Origin: Dyadobacter linearis
GTDB lineage: Bacteria > Bacteroidota > Bacteroidia > Cytophagales > Spirosomataceae
Direction: 5' to 3'
Length of the DNA stretch: 64,000 nt
NCBI RefSeq assembly: GCF_907165045.1
Contig: NZ_CAJRAU010000001.1
Location: 744,001-808,000 of the forward strand
Shown here piece by piece: positions 54,801-62,437 of the stretch. Position 1 is the first letter of the stretch. The number at the start of each line of letters is the position of its first letter. Both the position numbers and the translations under genes were made by a program. The notes below the pieces were generated by a model that searched no databases, was not told the origin of the DNA, and was given only the letters and a program-made list of their open reading frames with translations.

Positions 54801-54821
54801 TGATGCTGAAATCCCCCGCAA

Positions 54822-54845
54822 AAGTCCCTTCAGGGATTTAGGGTA
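54822..54845. repeat. Palindromic element after tolC-like gene
   Basis: A copy of the TCCCTTCAGGGA element, 11 bp downstream of the TolC-like stop; it is the reverse complement of the copies at 51125-51311. Confidence 0.8.
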
Positions 54846-54856
54846 TTGCGCAAAGC

Positions 54857-56299
54857 CTAGTAACTTATTTTTTTATTTTGTTCAAAATCATATAAAGTCA
54901 ACAATCTTAGACTGTAATAGGACTGCCAGTAATCTCTCAGCGCAAGGATATAGTCCCTTTTTGCAATATCTTTTTCCTGGGTCGCTATTCCCAGATCGGT
55001 TACGCTCAGGTCGCTGAGGATGAATCTCTCTTTTGCAATCTGGTACCTTTCTGCGGCAATTTCGTCGGCTAACTTCGTCAACTTTACCTGCTTCTGGAGC
55101 ATTTGCAAAAGAGTTACCTGCGTGAATATCTCCTGCTCGAAAGTCAGCTTCTCCTGCTCAACCGATTGCTGCGCGAATTCCTGATTGGCGCGTGCCACTT
55201 CCGTTCTAGCTTTGTTGCGGCCCCACGTCATGATCGGCAGTACCAGCTGTAATTCCACAAATTCACGATCCTGCGGACTCACGTAAATCTCCCCTGGCCT
55301 GCTACCCTGATTTGAAAGTCCAAAAGTCGCATTCAGCGAAGCATTCAGCCCATTATCTTTCCTGGCCGACTGCACATCCCTTTCCGCCTCCAAAATCTTC
55401 CTCCGAAATCCGATCGCGGCCGAACGGTTGGCAAAAGCTTCATCCAATGCAAGTCGCGTGTCAATATCAAACTCCTTCGCTTCCAGCGGGATACCCAGTT
55501 CCAGATCCCGCTCATCCCTCGACCCCATGTACAATTTGAGTTTCAGAGAAGCCACCGCAGCCGATTGCTGTGCCGACGCCAGGTCCTTTTGAGCTGTCAG
55601 CAAACCCATTTGCAATTGCAGCAGGTCATTTTGAGAAATTTTACCAAGTTCCAGCTTGTGCTGCGCGAACTTATACAAAGTATCATTGTTGCTCCGGTTC
55701 TTCTCGGCGATCTGCAAATTCACCTGCGCCACCAGCAACTCAAAATAATAGCCGGTAGCATCCAGTGCAACCTGTTCCAGCGACTGGATAAATTGCTGGT
55801 TACCTTCCTGGTATTTCAAAGGCTGGATCTTCCGGTCCCATTTCAAAGGATTGAATTGAAAAAGCGGCTGCTTAAACCCTACTTCGAAAGGGATACCATT
55901 GTAACGCGTCGTTTTCCTTGCAAAATCATCAAAGCGCTGCATTTGCTGCTGCACATAAATCGTCCCGCCGGTTGCTGCAATATTCTGGCTGAGCGACAAT
56001 CCCAATATCCCGTTGTTATAAGAAACCGGCTGAAAAAGTATAGTACCGTCGGGCTGGACAACTTCTACAAAACTCCTTGTAAACCCCGGAATAGTCCCGC
56101 TCAATGCGAGCTGCGGCTTGTAATCTGCCAGGAACGAACGGTATTGCCAGTAATTCGTCTTTTTCTGTGTAGTAGCCTGTTTAGAAGCGATAGAATGCTG
56201 GCGCGACAGTTGCACCACCTCAGGCAAAGTCAGCTGCTGGACTTGCGCGCGGGCGTTTTGGAACAGAAAAAAGATCAGAACAAAGGAGAGGTTTTTCAT
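54857..56299 (-). CDS. TolC-family outer membrane efflux protein
   Basis: 480 residues. Signal peptide (MKNLSFVLIFFLFQNARAQV), then the OEP fold with long helices in two similar halves: VVQLSRQHSIASKQATTQKK, LEQVALDATGYYFELLVAQV and LQLQMGLLTAQKDLASAQQS in the first, DEAFANRSAAIGFRRKILEA and KEKDIAKRDYILALRDYWQS-like segment (QEKDIAKRDYILALRDYWQS) in the second, each with beta strands for the barrel (LALSGTIPGF, LELQLVLPIMTWGRNKA-like region). It is the exit duct for the HlyD adaptor encoded 6 bp upstream and the ABC permeases downstream. Confidence 0.93.
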   Translation of the reverse strand: MKNLSFVLIFFLFQNARAQVQQLTLPEVVQLSRQHSIASKQATTQKKTNYWQYRSFLADYKPQLALSGTIPGFTRSFVEVVQPDGTILFQPVSYNNGILGLSLSQNIAATGGTIYVQQQMQRFDDFARKTTRYNGIPFEVGFKQPLFQFNPLKWDRKIQPLKYQEGNQQFIQSLEQVALDATGYYFELLVAQVNLQIAEKNRSNNDTLYKFAQHKLELGKISQNDLLQLQMGLLTAQKDLASAQQSAAVASLKLKLYMGSRDERDLELGIPLEAKEFDIDTRLALDEAFANRSAAIGFRRKILEAERDVQSARKDNGLNASLNATFGLSNQGSRPGEIYVSPQDREFVELQLVLPIMTWGRNKARTEVARANQEFAQQSVEQEKLTFEQEIFTQVTLLQMLQKQVKLTKLADEIAAERYQIAKERFILSDLSVTDLGIATQEKDIAKRDYILALRDYWQSYYSLRLLTLYDFEQNKKISY

Positions 56300-56305
56300 C
56301 GTAGG

Positions 56306-57550
56306 TTATTGAATGTTGAGCTCTTCCAAATGTTCATAATCATTCAAATCCGTCATAATCACCTTTTCGCCTACTTTCAAGCCACTTTTTATTTCTACAA
56401 AATCAAAATTTGAAAGTCCGAGCTCGACGGCCCTTCTCCGGGCCACGCCGTTTTCCAGTACAAAAACATATTGTTTTCTTTTTCCTGTAAATGCAGGCCC
56501 GTTTGCAATGCGGAGCGTTTTCGCACTTTTATTCGTCACCACATACACTTCCACCTTCATATTGGGCCGCAGCGATTCGTTTTTCGCATTGTCCAGTTGA
56601 ATTGTAAACCCGATCACGCCATTTTTTACGGAAGGTTTCACCTGTGTGATCAGGCCGCGCATTTCGGTTTCATTGATCTTGATAATAACCGGCAGCCCCG
56701 ACTTAACCTGATCCGCATATACGTCTGAACAACTTCCTTCCACCCGGAAACTACCGAGGTCAGCAACCTTCGCCAGCATCTCCCCTTCATTGACGGAAGA
56801 ACCAATATTCTCATTCACCCACGTCAGCACACCTTTGCGATCGGCGACGATATCGGCCATTTTCAGCTTATGCTGCAATTCTTTCAGGTTTTTCCCTTCT
56901 ATCTGCGCTCCCAATTCGGTTTCGCGCAGGCTGGCGCCCATCGATTCACGGTTGTATTTCAGATCATTTTCCAGCTGCTGCTTTTCCAGCTCGGCAATTT
57001 TCAATGCATTTTCAGCCCTGGTAATATCCTCCGCAGTGCCGCCGCCGACCTTCTGCAAACGTTTCGCATCTTCGTGATCCGCCCGCAGCTTATTGATATT
57101 GAGTGATTTAATGCGATCGTTGATCTCTGCATCATATAGATCTTTGTTCAACTTCATTTTCAGCTGGTCAATGCTGTTTCGTTTCAGTTCAAGCTGATCC
57201 TGATAGCGTTCAAACTCAATTTCTGTCAGCGATTTATCCAACTCTACAATCGGCTGGCCGGGCTGAACGCGGGTACCTGGCGTGATCAGAATGCGCTTAA
57301 TGCTCGCGCGGATCGGGCTGGTAAAAATCTGTTCGTAGGCTGGAATCACCTCACCGGACGCAGTAAGTGTATTTTCAACATCGCCCGTTTCTACCACCGA
57401 AGTCCTGATCCGTGCGCTCTCCAAAGTGCTGGAAAGTGATTTTCTAAAAAAGTAAAAAATAACACCCACTGCACCGACGATGGCTATAATGATCAGCCAC
57501 CGCCGGTTTCTTGATGTTTTCAGATACTCAGGGGCAACTTCCCGATCCAT
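56306..57550 (-). CDS. HlyD/MacA-type periplasmic adaptor
   Basis: 414 residues from the ATG at 57550 (MDREVAPEYLKTSRNRRWLI); an upstream TTG at 57616 is possible but the region has no family similarity. One membrane helix (WLIIIAIVGAVGVIFYFF), a first lipoyl-like half (VENTLTASGEVIPAYEQIFT), a long coiled-coil hairpin (about 125-240: ELKRNSIDQLKMKLNKDLYD, ENALKIAELEKQQLENDLKY), a second lipoyl half (GVLTWVNENIGSSVNEGEML), and beta-barrel and membrane-proximal domains ending EKVIMTDLNDYEHLEELNIQ. First gene of the efflux set; its promoter should be in 57551-57660, perhaps sigma-54 type. Confidence 0.93.
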   Translation of the reverse strand: MDREVAPEYLKTSRNRRWLIIIAIVGAVGVIFYFFRKSLSSTLESARIRTSVVETGDVENTLTASGEVIPAYEQIFTSPIRASIKRILITPGTRVQPGQPIVELDKSLTEIEFERYQDQLELKRNSIDQLKMKLNKDLYDAEINDRIKSLNINKLRADHEDAKRLQKVGGGTAEDITRAENALKIAELEKQQLENDLKYNRESMGASLRETELGAQIEGKNLKELQHKLKMADIVADRKGVLTWVNENIGSSVNEGEMLAKVADLGSFRVEGSCSDVYADQVKSGLPVIIKINETEMRGLITQVKPSVKNGVIGFTIQLDNAKNESLRPNMKVEVYVVTNKSAKTLRIANGPAFTGKRKQYVFVLENGVARRRAVELGLSNFDFVEIKSGLKVGEKVIMTDLNDYEHLEELNIQ

Positions 57551-57660
57551 TGGAGGTAATTGATTTGATTCGAATTCATGGCTAATATGCCTATAAGTAT
57601 TCGAAATCTGTGCCAATTACCAACTACCTGTTTTTCAGTATTTTAGTTAAATTCTAAAAA

Positions 57661-57688
57661 CAAAAAACCGTGCGGTAGCGCACGGTTT
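57661..57688 (-). terminator. Terminator downstream of the 57716-59002 gene
   Basis: A perfect 10-bp stem (AAACCGTGCG / CGCACGGTTT, 57665-57688) with a 4-nt loop, followed on the minus strand by a run of T. It separates this gene from the efflux operon. Confidence 0.9.
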
Positions 57689-57715
57689 GTGTGATTTGGA
57701 ACAGCTGCATTCAGA

Positions 57716-59002
57716 TCAGGTTTTGAGCTTCTTCTTTTTTGCAGCCGGGAAAAGAATGTTATTTAAAATCAGCCGGTATCCTGCCGAATTAGGATGCAGG
57801 TTCAGGTCGGTCGGTTCCTCTCCTACCCTGTGCTGGTAATCTTCCGGATCGTGCCCGCCATAGAATGTAAAAAAGCCTTTTCCGTGCGTACTATGAATAT
57901 ATCTCGCTTCTTTCGCAGGTTTATTTTCAGCCAGAATAATCACTTCCGGTTTGATCAGCCTGTTTTTGAATGCAGTAGTTTGTCCCAGAAAACCTTTGAT
58001 CAGAGTCTTGTGATTTTGGGTCAGCATACTTGGTACCGGGTCCCATTTAGCCGAAAACTGGAATAGTGAGAAAAAGTCGTTCGATTCCAGCAACCCGCGT
58101 TCGTCAGGCTGGTTATCAATATCCGAAAACTCGATTTCGTAAGGATAAGGAATGGTTTTGAAATCCTTAAATGCGAATGTATTGTCGTAGTTCAATTTGC
58201 TGTTTGCAGTCGGATCGGCCGGCGTTCCGTCGTACATCGCGTCAACAATATCTATCCCTTCGGCAGCCAGCGTAATATCAAAAGTGTCGGTCGCATTGCA
58301 CATAGCGAACATATATCCGCCCCCGCTCACAAATTCCGCGATTTTTTTGGCGACAGCCTGCTTCATTTGAGGCACATTCGCAAACTGGAATTTATTAGCA
58401 GTTTCCTCAGCTTCCTTCTTTTGCTCGCGGTACCAGGGAAAATCTTTGTATTGATAGAATTTTCCGAATTGCCCCGTAAAATCTTCATGGTGCAAATGGA
58501 GCCAATCGTATTCGGGAAGCTTCGTACTCAGCACTTCTTCATCATAAATCACGTCATACGGAATTTCAGCATAGGTAAGCACCAGCGTCACCGCGTCGTC
58601 CCACGGCAATTTTGATTTAGGCGAATAAACGGCCACTTTCGGTGCTTTCTGCAATTTTACTGCATCCATATTCACATCCGGCGCGCTGATCTGGTTCAGT
58701 ATCTGCCCCGCCTGACCTTCTGAAATCACTTCGAAACTGACGCCACGAACAGTCATTTCTGATGCAAATTGCTGCGTATAGTTAACCATAAAACTGCCGC
58801 CGCGATAATTGAGCAGCCAGTCCATTTCCATTTCAAAAGTTTTGAGGATCCAGAAAGATATTCCGTAAGCCTTTAAATGATTCTTCTGACTGTCATCCAT
58901 CGGTATCAGGATCCGGTTGGACATCCCTTTGAAGGAGATTGCCATAAAAATGATAAGCGGGACAATCAGGCGTATCACTGGTTTGATTCTTTCAGGTTTC
59001 AT
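57716..59002 (-). CDS. Conserved Bacteroidota protein of unknown function, often mislabelled asparagine synthetase B
   Basis: 428 residues with an N-terminal hydrophobic signal or anchor (IKPVIRLIVPLIIFMAISFK). The segment ILIPMDDSQKNHLKAYGISF near the N-terminus is one I associate with Bacteroidota proteins carrying the label asparagine synthetase B, but none of that enzyme's features are seen: no N-terminal catalytic Cys, no ATP-pyrophosphatase motif. Instead, VAVYSPKSKLPWDDAVTLVL, YDWLHLHHEDFTGQFGKFYQ, KKIAEFVSGGGYMFAMCNAT and STHGKGFFTFYGGHDPEDYQ suggest a class I glutamine-amidotransferase-like fold (ThuA/DUF-type) in the periplasm. Function unknown. It forms a single-gene unit, divergent from the MacB-type permease. 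Confidence 0.8.
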   Translation of the reverse strand: MKPERIKPVIRLIVPLIIFMAISFKGMSNRILIPMDDSQKNHLKAYGISFWILKTFEMEMDWLLNYRGGSFMVNYTQQFASEMTVRGVSFEVISEGQAGQILNQISAPDVNMDAVKLQKAPKVAVYSPKSKLPWDDAVTLVLTYAEIPYDVIYDEEVLSTKLPEYDWLHLHHEDFTGQFGKFYQYKDFPWYREQKKEAEETANKFQFANVPQMKQAVAKKIAEFVSGGGYMFAMCNATDTFDITLAAEGIDIVDAMYDGTPADPTANSKLNYDNTFAFKDFKTIPYPYEIEFSDIDNQPDERGLLESNDFFSLFQFSAKWDPVPSMLTQNHKTLIKGFLGQTTAFKNRLIKPEVIILAENKPAKEARYIHSTHGKGFFTFYGGHDPEDYQHRVGEEPTDLNLHPNSAGYRLILNNILFPAAKKKKLKT

Positions 59003-59072
59003 GCGCAGTTTTACATATTATAATGATTAAATATAGAAATAATATCATTAACGAGCACCAGCTGTTATACTT

Positions 59073-60320
59073 ATGAATATTCGCGAAAATGTGGACGAAG
59101 GTCTCCGGTCGATCCAAAGTAATCTGCTGCGTACGGTGCTCACAGCGCTTATCATTGCAATCGGGATTACTTCTCTGGTGGGTATTCTCACAGCTATCGA
59201 AGGCATTCAAAGTTCGGTAAACAGCAGTTTCGCCGATCTCGGCGCGAATACATTCACGGTCCGCAACAGGTATGACGATGATTATTTCAGTCGTGGCCGG
59301 CGGAGCAAAAAGTATCCTGCGATCAATTACCGCGAAGCCAGAAGTTTTGCCGAAACATTCCGGAGCACTTATGCGGATGCGAAAGTGTCACTTTCTGCGG
59401 ATATCGCAGGCGCAGTCCAGGTGAATTATCAATCCAAAAAAACAAACCCGAACAGCAGCGTAGTCGGTTCCGACGACCAGTATCTTGGGATAAAGGGCTA
59501 CAAGATCGATCAGGGAAGGAATATCGATAAAAACGACATGGAAAAGTCGCTGAATGTGGCGGTACTGGGCCAGGAAGTTGCGCGAAAACTTTTCGAACGG
59601 GCGGATCCGATCAACAAAGAGATCACATTCATGGGCAGCCGGTATAAAGTGATCGGCGTTTTACAAAAGAAAGGCTCGCTTGGCGGCGACAATGATTCGG
59701 ACAGGATCATTGTTATTCCGCTCGAAAACGGCCGCGGTCTCGCTGCAAATCAATCACTTACTTACAATACGACGGCTTCGGCACCTACCATGGCAGATGG
59801 TGACCTGGTGGTGGAAGAAGCGCGTGGCATTATGCGCCGTCTCCGCCACGATCCGCTGGGCAAAGAAGACTCCTTTGAGATCGACCGCGCCGACGCGATG
59901 GCCAAGGATTTCGAGGAAGTTTCGGGTTATCTGCGTTTAGGCGGGTTCGGAATCGGGATCATCACGTTGCTAGGCGCGTCAATTGCTTTAATGAATATCA
60001 TGCTCGTGTCCGTCACCGAGCGTACTCGCGAGATCGGCATCAGAAAATCGCTTGGGGCCACACCCAGCGTGATCCGTTTTCAGTTTTTAATCGAGGCGAT
60101 CGTGGTCTGTATCCTGGGCGGAATCGGCGGACTTTTTCTGGGTATTATTATCGGAAATATCATTTCAACCTCTATCAGTACCGACAGCACTTTCGTGGTT
60201 CCGTGGCTCTGGATGGCAATGGGCATCGCGGTCTGCGTGTTTGTGGGCGTTATCTCAGGAATTTACCCGGCCATAAAAGCATCGCGCCTGGATCCGATCG
60301 AAGCATTGCGCTATGAATAA
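59073..60320 (+). CDS. MacB-type ABC transporter permease
   Basis: 415 residues. N-terminus NIRENVDEGLRSIQSNLLRT with the first helix LTALIIAIGITSLVGILTAI; MacB periplasmic core domain (about 50-270: IQSSVNSSFADLGANTFTVR, YLGIKGYKIDQGRNIDKND, NVAVLGQEVARKLFERADPI); FtsX domain with three helices (IGIITLLGASIALMNIMLVS; AIVVCILGGIGGLFLGIIIG; WLWMAMGIAVCVFVGVISGI) and the loop ERTREIGIRKSLGATPSVI; ends KASRLDPIEALRYE. No ATPase gene adjoins it; it may use one encoded elsewhere, possibly the one at 54075-54737. Confidence 0.94.
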   Translation: MNIRENVDEGLRSIQSNLLRTVLTALIIAIGITSLVGILTAIEGIQSSVNSSFADLGANTFTVRNRYDDDYFSRGRRSKKYPAINYREARSFAETFRSTYADAKVSLSADIAGAVQVNYQSKKTNPNSSVVGSDDQYLGIKGYKIDQGRNIDKNDMEKSLNVAVLGQEVARKLFERADPINKEITFMGSRYKVIGVLQKKGSLGGDNDSDRIIVIPLENGRGLAANQSLTYNTTASAPTMADGDLVVEEARGIMRRLRHDPLGKEDSFEIDRADAMAKDFEEVSGYLRLGGFGIGIITLLGASIALMNIMLVSVTERTREIGIRKSLGATPSVIRFQFLIEAIVVCILGGIGGLFLGIIIGNIISTSISTDSTFVVPWLWMAMGIAVCVFVGVISGIYPAIKASRLDPIEALRYE

Positions 60321-60382
60321 GGCTATTAGGTTTTGGGTAAAATAAAAAGATATATTTAGCAACACTTTTTTGCGTGCTGGAC

Positions 60383-60412
60383 TTGCTAAATCTGTTTTTT
60401 CGTCTACTTTTG
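60383..60412 (+). promoter_or_regulatory. Promoter of tRNA-Leu
   Basis: TTG (60383-60385), 19-bp spacer, TACTTTTG (60405-60412): an exact fit to the Bacteroidota housekeeping consensus, 24 bp before the tRNA. Confidence 0.8.
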
Positions 60413-60435
60413 CACTCCCAACAAGTAAGGTAATG

Positions 60436-60519
60436 CCCAGATGGCGGAATCGGTAGACGCGTTGGTCTCAAACACCAATGAGGTTACACTCGTGCCGGTT
60501 CGACTCCGGCTCTGGGTAC
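60436..60519 (+). tRNA. tRNA-Leu (anticodon CAA)
   Basis: Acceptor arms GCCCAGA (60436-60442) and TCTGGGT (60512-60518) pair with a terminal G-U; anticodon stem TTGGT / ACCAA encloses the loop CTCAAAC, with CAA at its centre, reading UUG. A long variable arm (TGAGGTTACACTCG) is typical of class II leucine tRNAs, and the T-loop is GGTTCGACTCC. The 3' CCA is not encoded. Confidence 0.97.
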
Positions 60520-60524
60520 TACGA

Positions 60525-60570
60525 AAGAGCATAATAGATTGTTTTTCAATCACTTATGCTCTTTTTATTT
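60525..60570 (+). terminator. Terminator after tRNA-Leu
   Basis: AAAGAGCATAA (60525-60535) pairs with TTATGCTCTTT (60554-60564), followed by more T and AT-rich sequence. Confidence 0.85.
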
Positions 60571-60577
60571 TTATATG

Positions 60578-60597
60578 TTACGCATCTCGTTACGCAT
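60578..60597. repeat. Two GTTACGCAT direct repeats next to the tRNA
   Basis: GTTACGCAT at 60578-60586 and again at 60589-60597, 11 bp apart. Closely spaced short repeats just past a tRNA 3' end resemble recombinase arm sites, but no integrase gene is in the window; the assignment is tentative. Confidence 0.35.
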
Positions 60598-60637
60598 ACC
60601 TGCACTTTTCTTCTTTGTGACCTAAATCTCGACCACC

Positions 60638-60958
60638 ATGGGATTACATATCAGCTTGACTTTCAAGAACGAATTGGTGTTCACCAAAAGCACCACTCAT
60701 AACAACAGGCACAAAGCCCAGGAGGTTGGCTTGTACGAATTGCTTTGGTATGGCAATGAACATGGCTTTTCGAAGGCCTCACAATTGATCGAGCCTTTAA
60801 GCCAAGGAATTGAAACTTTGCTTACCGAGCCAGACAAATTCCAAAGCATGGATTCTCCAAATGGCTGGGGCTTGTATGAATATTTTCTTCCCTATTTGCA
60901 AGATCTGCTAAGAGCGTGCAAGGAATATCCGGATGCGGAATTCACTAGTGAAAGGTGA
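60638..60958 (+). CDS. Hypothetical protein, 106 residues
   Basis: Soluble, mixed alpha/beta in appearance, with no signal peptide or membrane segment (opens MGLHISLTFKNELVFTKSTT; middle VGLYELLWYGNEHGFSKASQ; end LPYLQDLLRACKEYPDAEFT). No family recognised. Codon use and length are plausible for a gene, and the ATG is preceded by an A/C-rich stretch as is common in Bacteroidota. It is the first gene after tRNA-Leu and has no partner on its strand nearby; the next gene is convergent. Confidence 0.6.
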   Translation: MGLHISLTFKNELVFTKSTTHNNRHKAQEVGLYELLWYGNEHGFSKASQLIEPLSQGIETLLTEPDKFQSMDSPNGWGLYEYFLPYLQDLLRACKEYPDAEFTSER

Positions 60959-61008
60959 TTATATGGTTCACCTGAATTCGGTTTATAATTTGCCGATCCA
61001 TTTGCGGG

Positions 61009-61395
61009 TTACTTGATTGCCCAATAATAATTTCTGGGGGTTCTGACATCATGATTAATGTCATTTATTCCTAGCCTAACTTTATCCCCTTCCATCATCC
61101 AGCCATAGTAGCTAAATACCTTCTCGCTTTCGTTACCTAGAATTATCCCTCGCACACCTATTCCCATCCCCCGCACTTGCATCTCGATAGAGTCTACTTG
61201 TGCGCTAGTAATAAGCTTTGTGTCCGCACTCTCATCCTTGATAAATTCAAACTGCGTTTTACTAGGGATCAAGTCTTGACCCAAAATTTTCCCCAACCTT
61301 TCAATGTGAGCTTCGACAACAGGATCAGGGGTGGGTTTCTTACACGAGATTGTCGCAGCTAATGCAATGATTAGAAATGGTAAGCATCGTGACAT
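61009..61395 (-). CDS. Small lipoprotein of unknown function
   Basis: 128 residues from the ATG at 61395 (MSRCLPFLIIALAATISCKK), chosen because the lipoprotein signal begins there; lipidated Cys18. The mature part is soluble: PTPDPVVEAHIERLGKILGQ, TKLITSAQVDSIEMQVRGMG, GWMMEGDKVRLGINDINHDV. No family recognised. Probably a single-gene unit in the accessory stretch after tRNA-Leu. Confidence 0.75.
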   Translation of the reverse strand: MSRCLPFLIIALAATISCKKPTPDPVVEAHIERLGKILGQDLIPSKTQFEFIKDESADTKLITSAQVDSIEMQVRGMGIGVRGIILGNESEKVFSYYGWMMEGDKVRLGINDINHDVRTPRNYYWAIK

Positions 61396-61460
61396 AAAAA
61401 AGCATGTTATTAAATTTCCCAAAGATACTTCAAGGAGATTGACGCCTCTTGTTTAATTTT

Positions 61461-61871
61461 TCAGTTGCCACTGAATTTATTAGGTGAAGTGCACCGCGTC
61501 CAGTATTCTACAATAAATCCGAGTGTTTCTTTGATTTCATTAAAATTAGACGACTTCACGAAAAACCTTTGCGCAGAACAGCTATATGCATCAATCACTA
61601 CTTGATGTGTCAGCGCAGTAGTAAAGTATAAGTACGAAACGCATTTAAGATTCAGCGAAGCATCTTCTTTGAGCCTTCTCCTCAACTCTAATCCGTCCAG
61701 CCTTGGCAGATTTATGTCGGATAAGATTATAAAGGGAGGTCTTATATTACCATTTTGGTATTTCAGCGCGTCCAATCCATCCCGGAAGTAGACTGTGTTG
61801 TTCGAATCCGCTAGCTATTCAAAAGCCTGCTCTAACAGAAGGCGAAGCCTTTCTGAATCTCCAATCTGGAA
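61461..61871 (-). pseudogene. Decayed CheY-like response regulator (receiver only)
   Basis: From 61775 downward the frame encodes the C-terminal two thirds of a receiver: phosphoacceptor Asp in FIILSDINLPRLDGLELRRR, Thr in YFTTALTHQV, Lys in RFFVKSSNFNEIK. Upstream the same frame continues the family pattern (LRLLLEQAFE, then LADSNNTVYFRDGLDALKY) but is cut by an in-frame TAG at 61815-61817, exactly where relatives have a Glu or similar. Further up, the expected start and acidic pocket are replaced by ILFQIGDSER, so the 5' end is also damaged. A TTG at 61775 would give a 104-residue product lacking strand 1 and the acidic pocket, unlikely to work. No histidine kinase adjoins it. Confidence 0.75.
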
Positions 61872-61991
61872 TAATATTCATAACTTGGTATACACCCCTT
61901 ACCAATCACTGTCTTGGACGAATCGTTGAGAGCGAAAGCAGAGTCGGCGATTGAGAAATCGAAGCAGTCAATATTACGATGTAAGGAGATT

Positions 61992-62087
61992 ATGGCGGAA
62001 CAGGAAGAATTACGTAAAAAAGCCCGTGATCTAATCGACAGGGTTTATGAGATACGTAACAAAGTTATGAACGATGATGATAGTTGA
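61992..62087 (+). CDS. 31-residue charged small protein with its own RBS and terminator
   Basis: A 32-codon frame encoding MAEQEELRKKARDLIDRVYE, then IRNKVMNDDDS, predicted to be one amphipathic, charged helix. An AGGAG sequence sits 4 bp before the ATG, notable because most genes here have no Shine-Dalgarno. A strong hairpin terminator begins at its stop codon. These flanks argue for a true gene despite its size. Function unknown. It could also be read as a translated leader or regulatory RNA with a short frame. Confidence 0.6.
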   Translation: MAEQEELRKKARDLIDRVYEIRNKVMNDDDS

Positions 62088-62115
62088 AGCCGGGACAATG
62101 ATCCCGGCTTTTTTA
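62088..62115 (+). terminator. Terminator after the 31-residue gene
   Basis: AGCCGGGA (62088-62095) pairs with TCCCGGCT (62102-62109) around a 6-nt loop, followed by six T. Confidence 0.9.
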
Positions 62116-62199
62116 TTGTCTTACCTCGGGACAGGGGAAGCCCCTCTGAATCTGGCATGCATTTTGTTAAGTGGCGAGCTCACAAAAACTTACTCCGCT

Positions 62200-62373
62200 A
62201 TGAACATCTACACAAAGCCTTCCAATGCTGATCAATATGAAGCGATTGCTCAAATAGCAAGAGAGAGAATGGACGTCTTAGAAGAACGTAATTTAACCTT
62301 CCACAATAAAGCCAAGGAGCTCAACGAGCGCATCCTGAAAATTGCAAGGATGATCGAAGAGATTCAAGAATAG
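62200..62373 (+). CDS. Small helical protein, 57 residues
   Basis: From the ATG at 62200: MNIYTKPSNADQYEAIAQIA, then a heptad-rich coiled-coil helix (ARERMDVLEERNLTFHNKAK, ELNERILKIARMIEEIQE). The frame is open to 62074, but that part crosses the preceding terminator, so the inner start is preferred. No family recognised. Like the 31-residue gene upstream it is charged and helical. Coding status is moderate. Confidence 0.45.
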   Translation: MNIYTKPSNADQYEAIAQIARERMDVLEERNLTFHNKAKELNERILKIARMIEEIQE

Positions 62374-62437
62374 CCAAAATGGCTTCACGTCTACCGGTTC
62401 CCTGTTTTGTTGCAAGCCGTATATGGTTGCCATTTGT

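Noticed and set aside
54738..54821. N-terminal extension of the ABC ATPase (HSFTHSLIQSFNHS)
   Set aside because: It is the translated octamer array; the family N-terminus begins at 54737.
55565..56413. 282-codon frame on the plus strand
   Set aside because: Antisense to the TolC-like gene; no family features.
62074..62199. 5' extension of the 57-residue gene
   Set aside because: It overlaps the preceding gene's end and its terminator hairpin, so translation from 62074 is unlikely.
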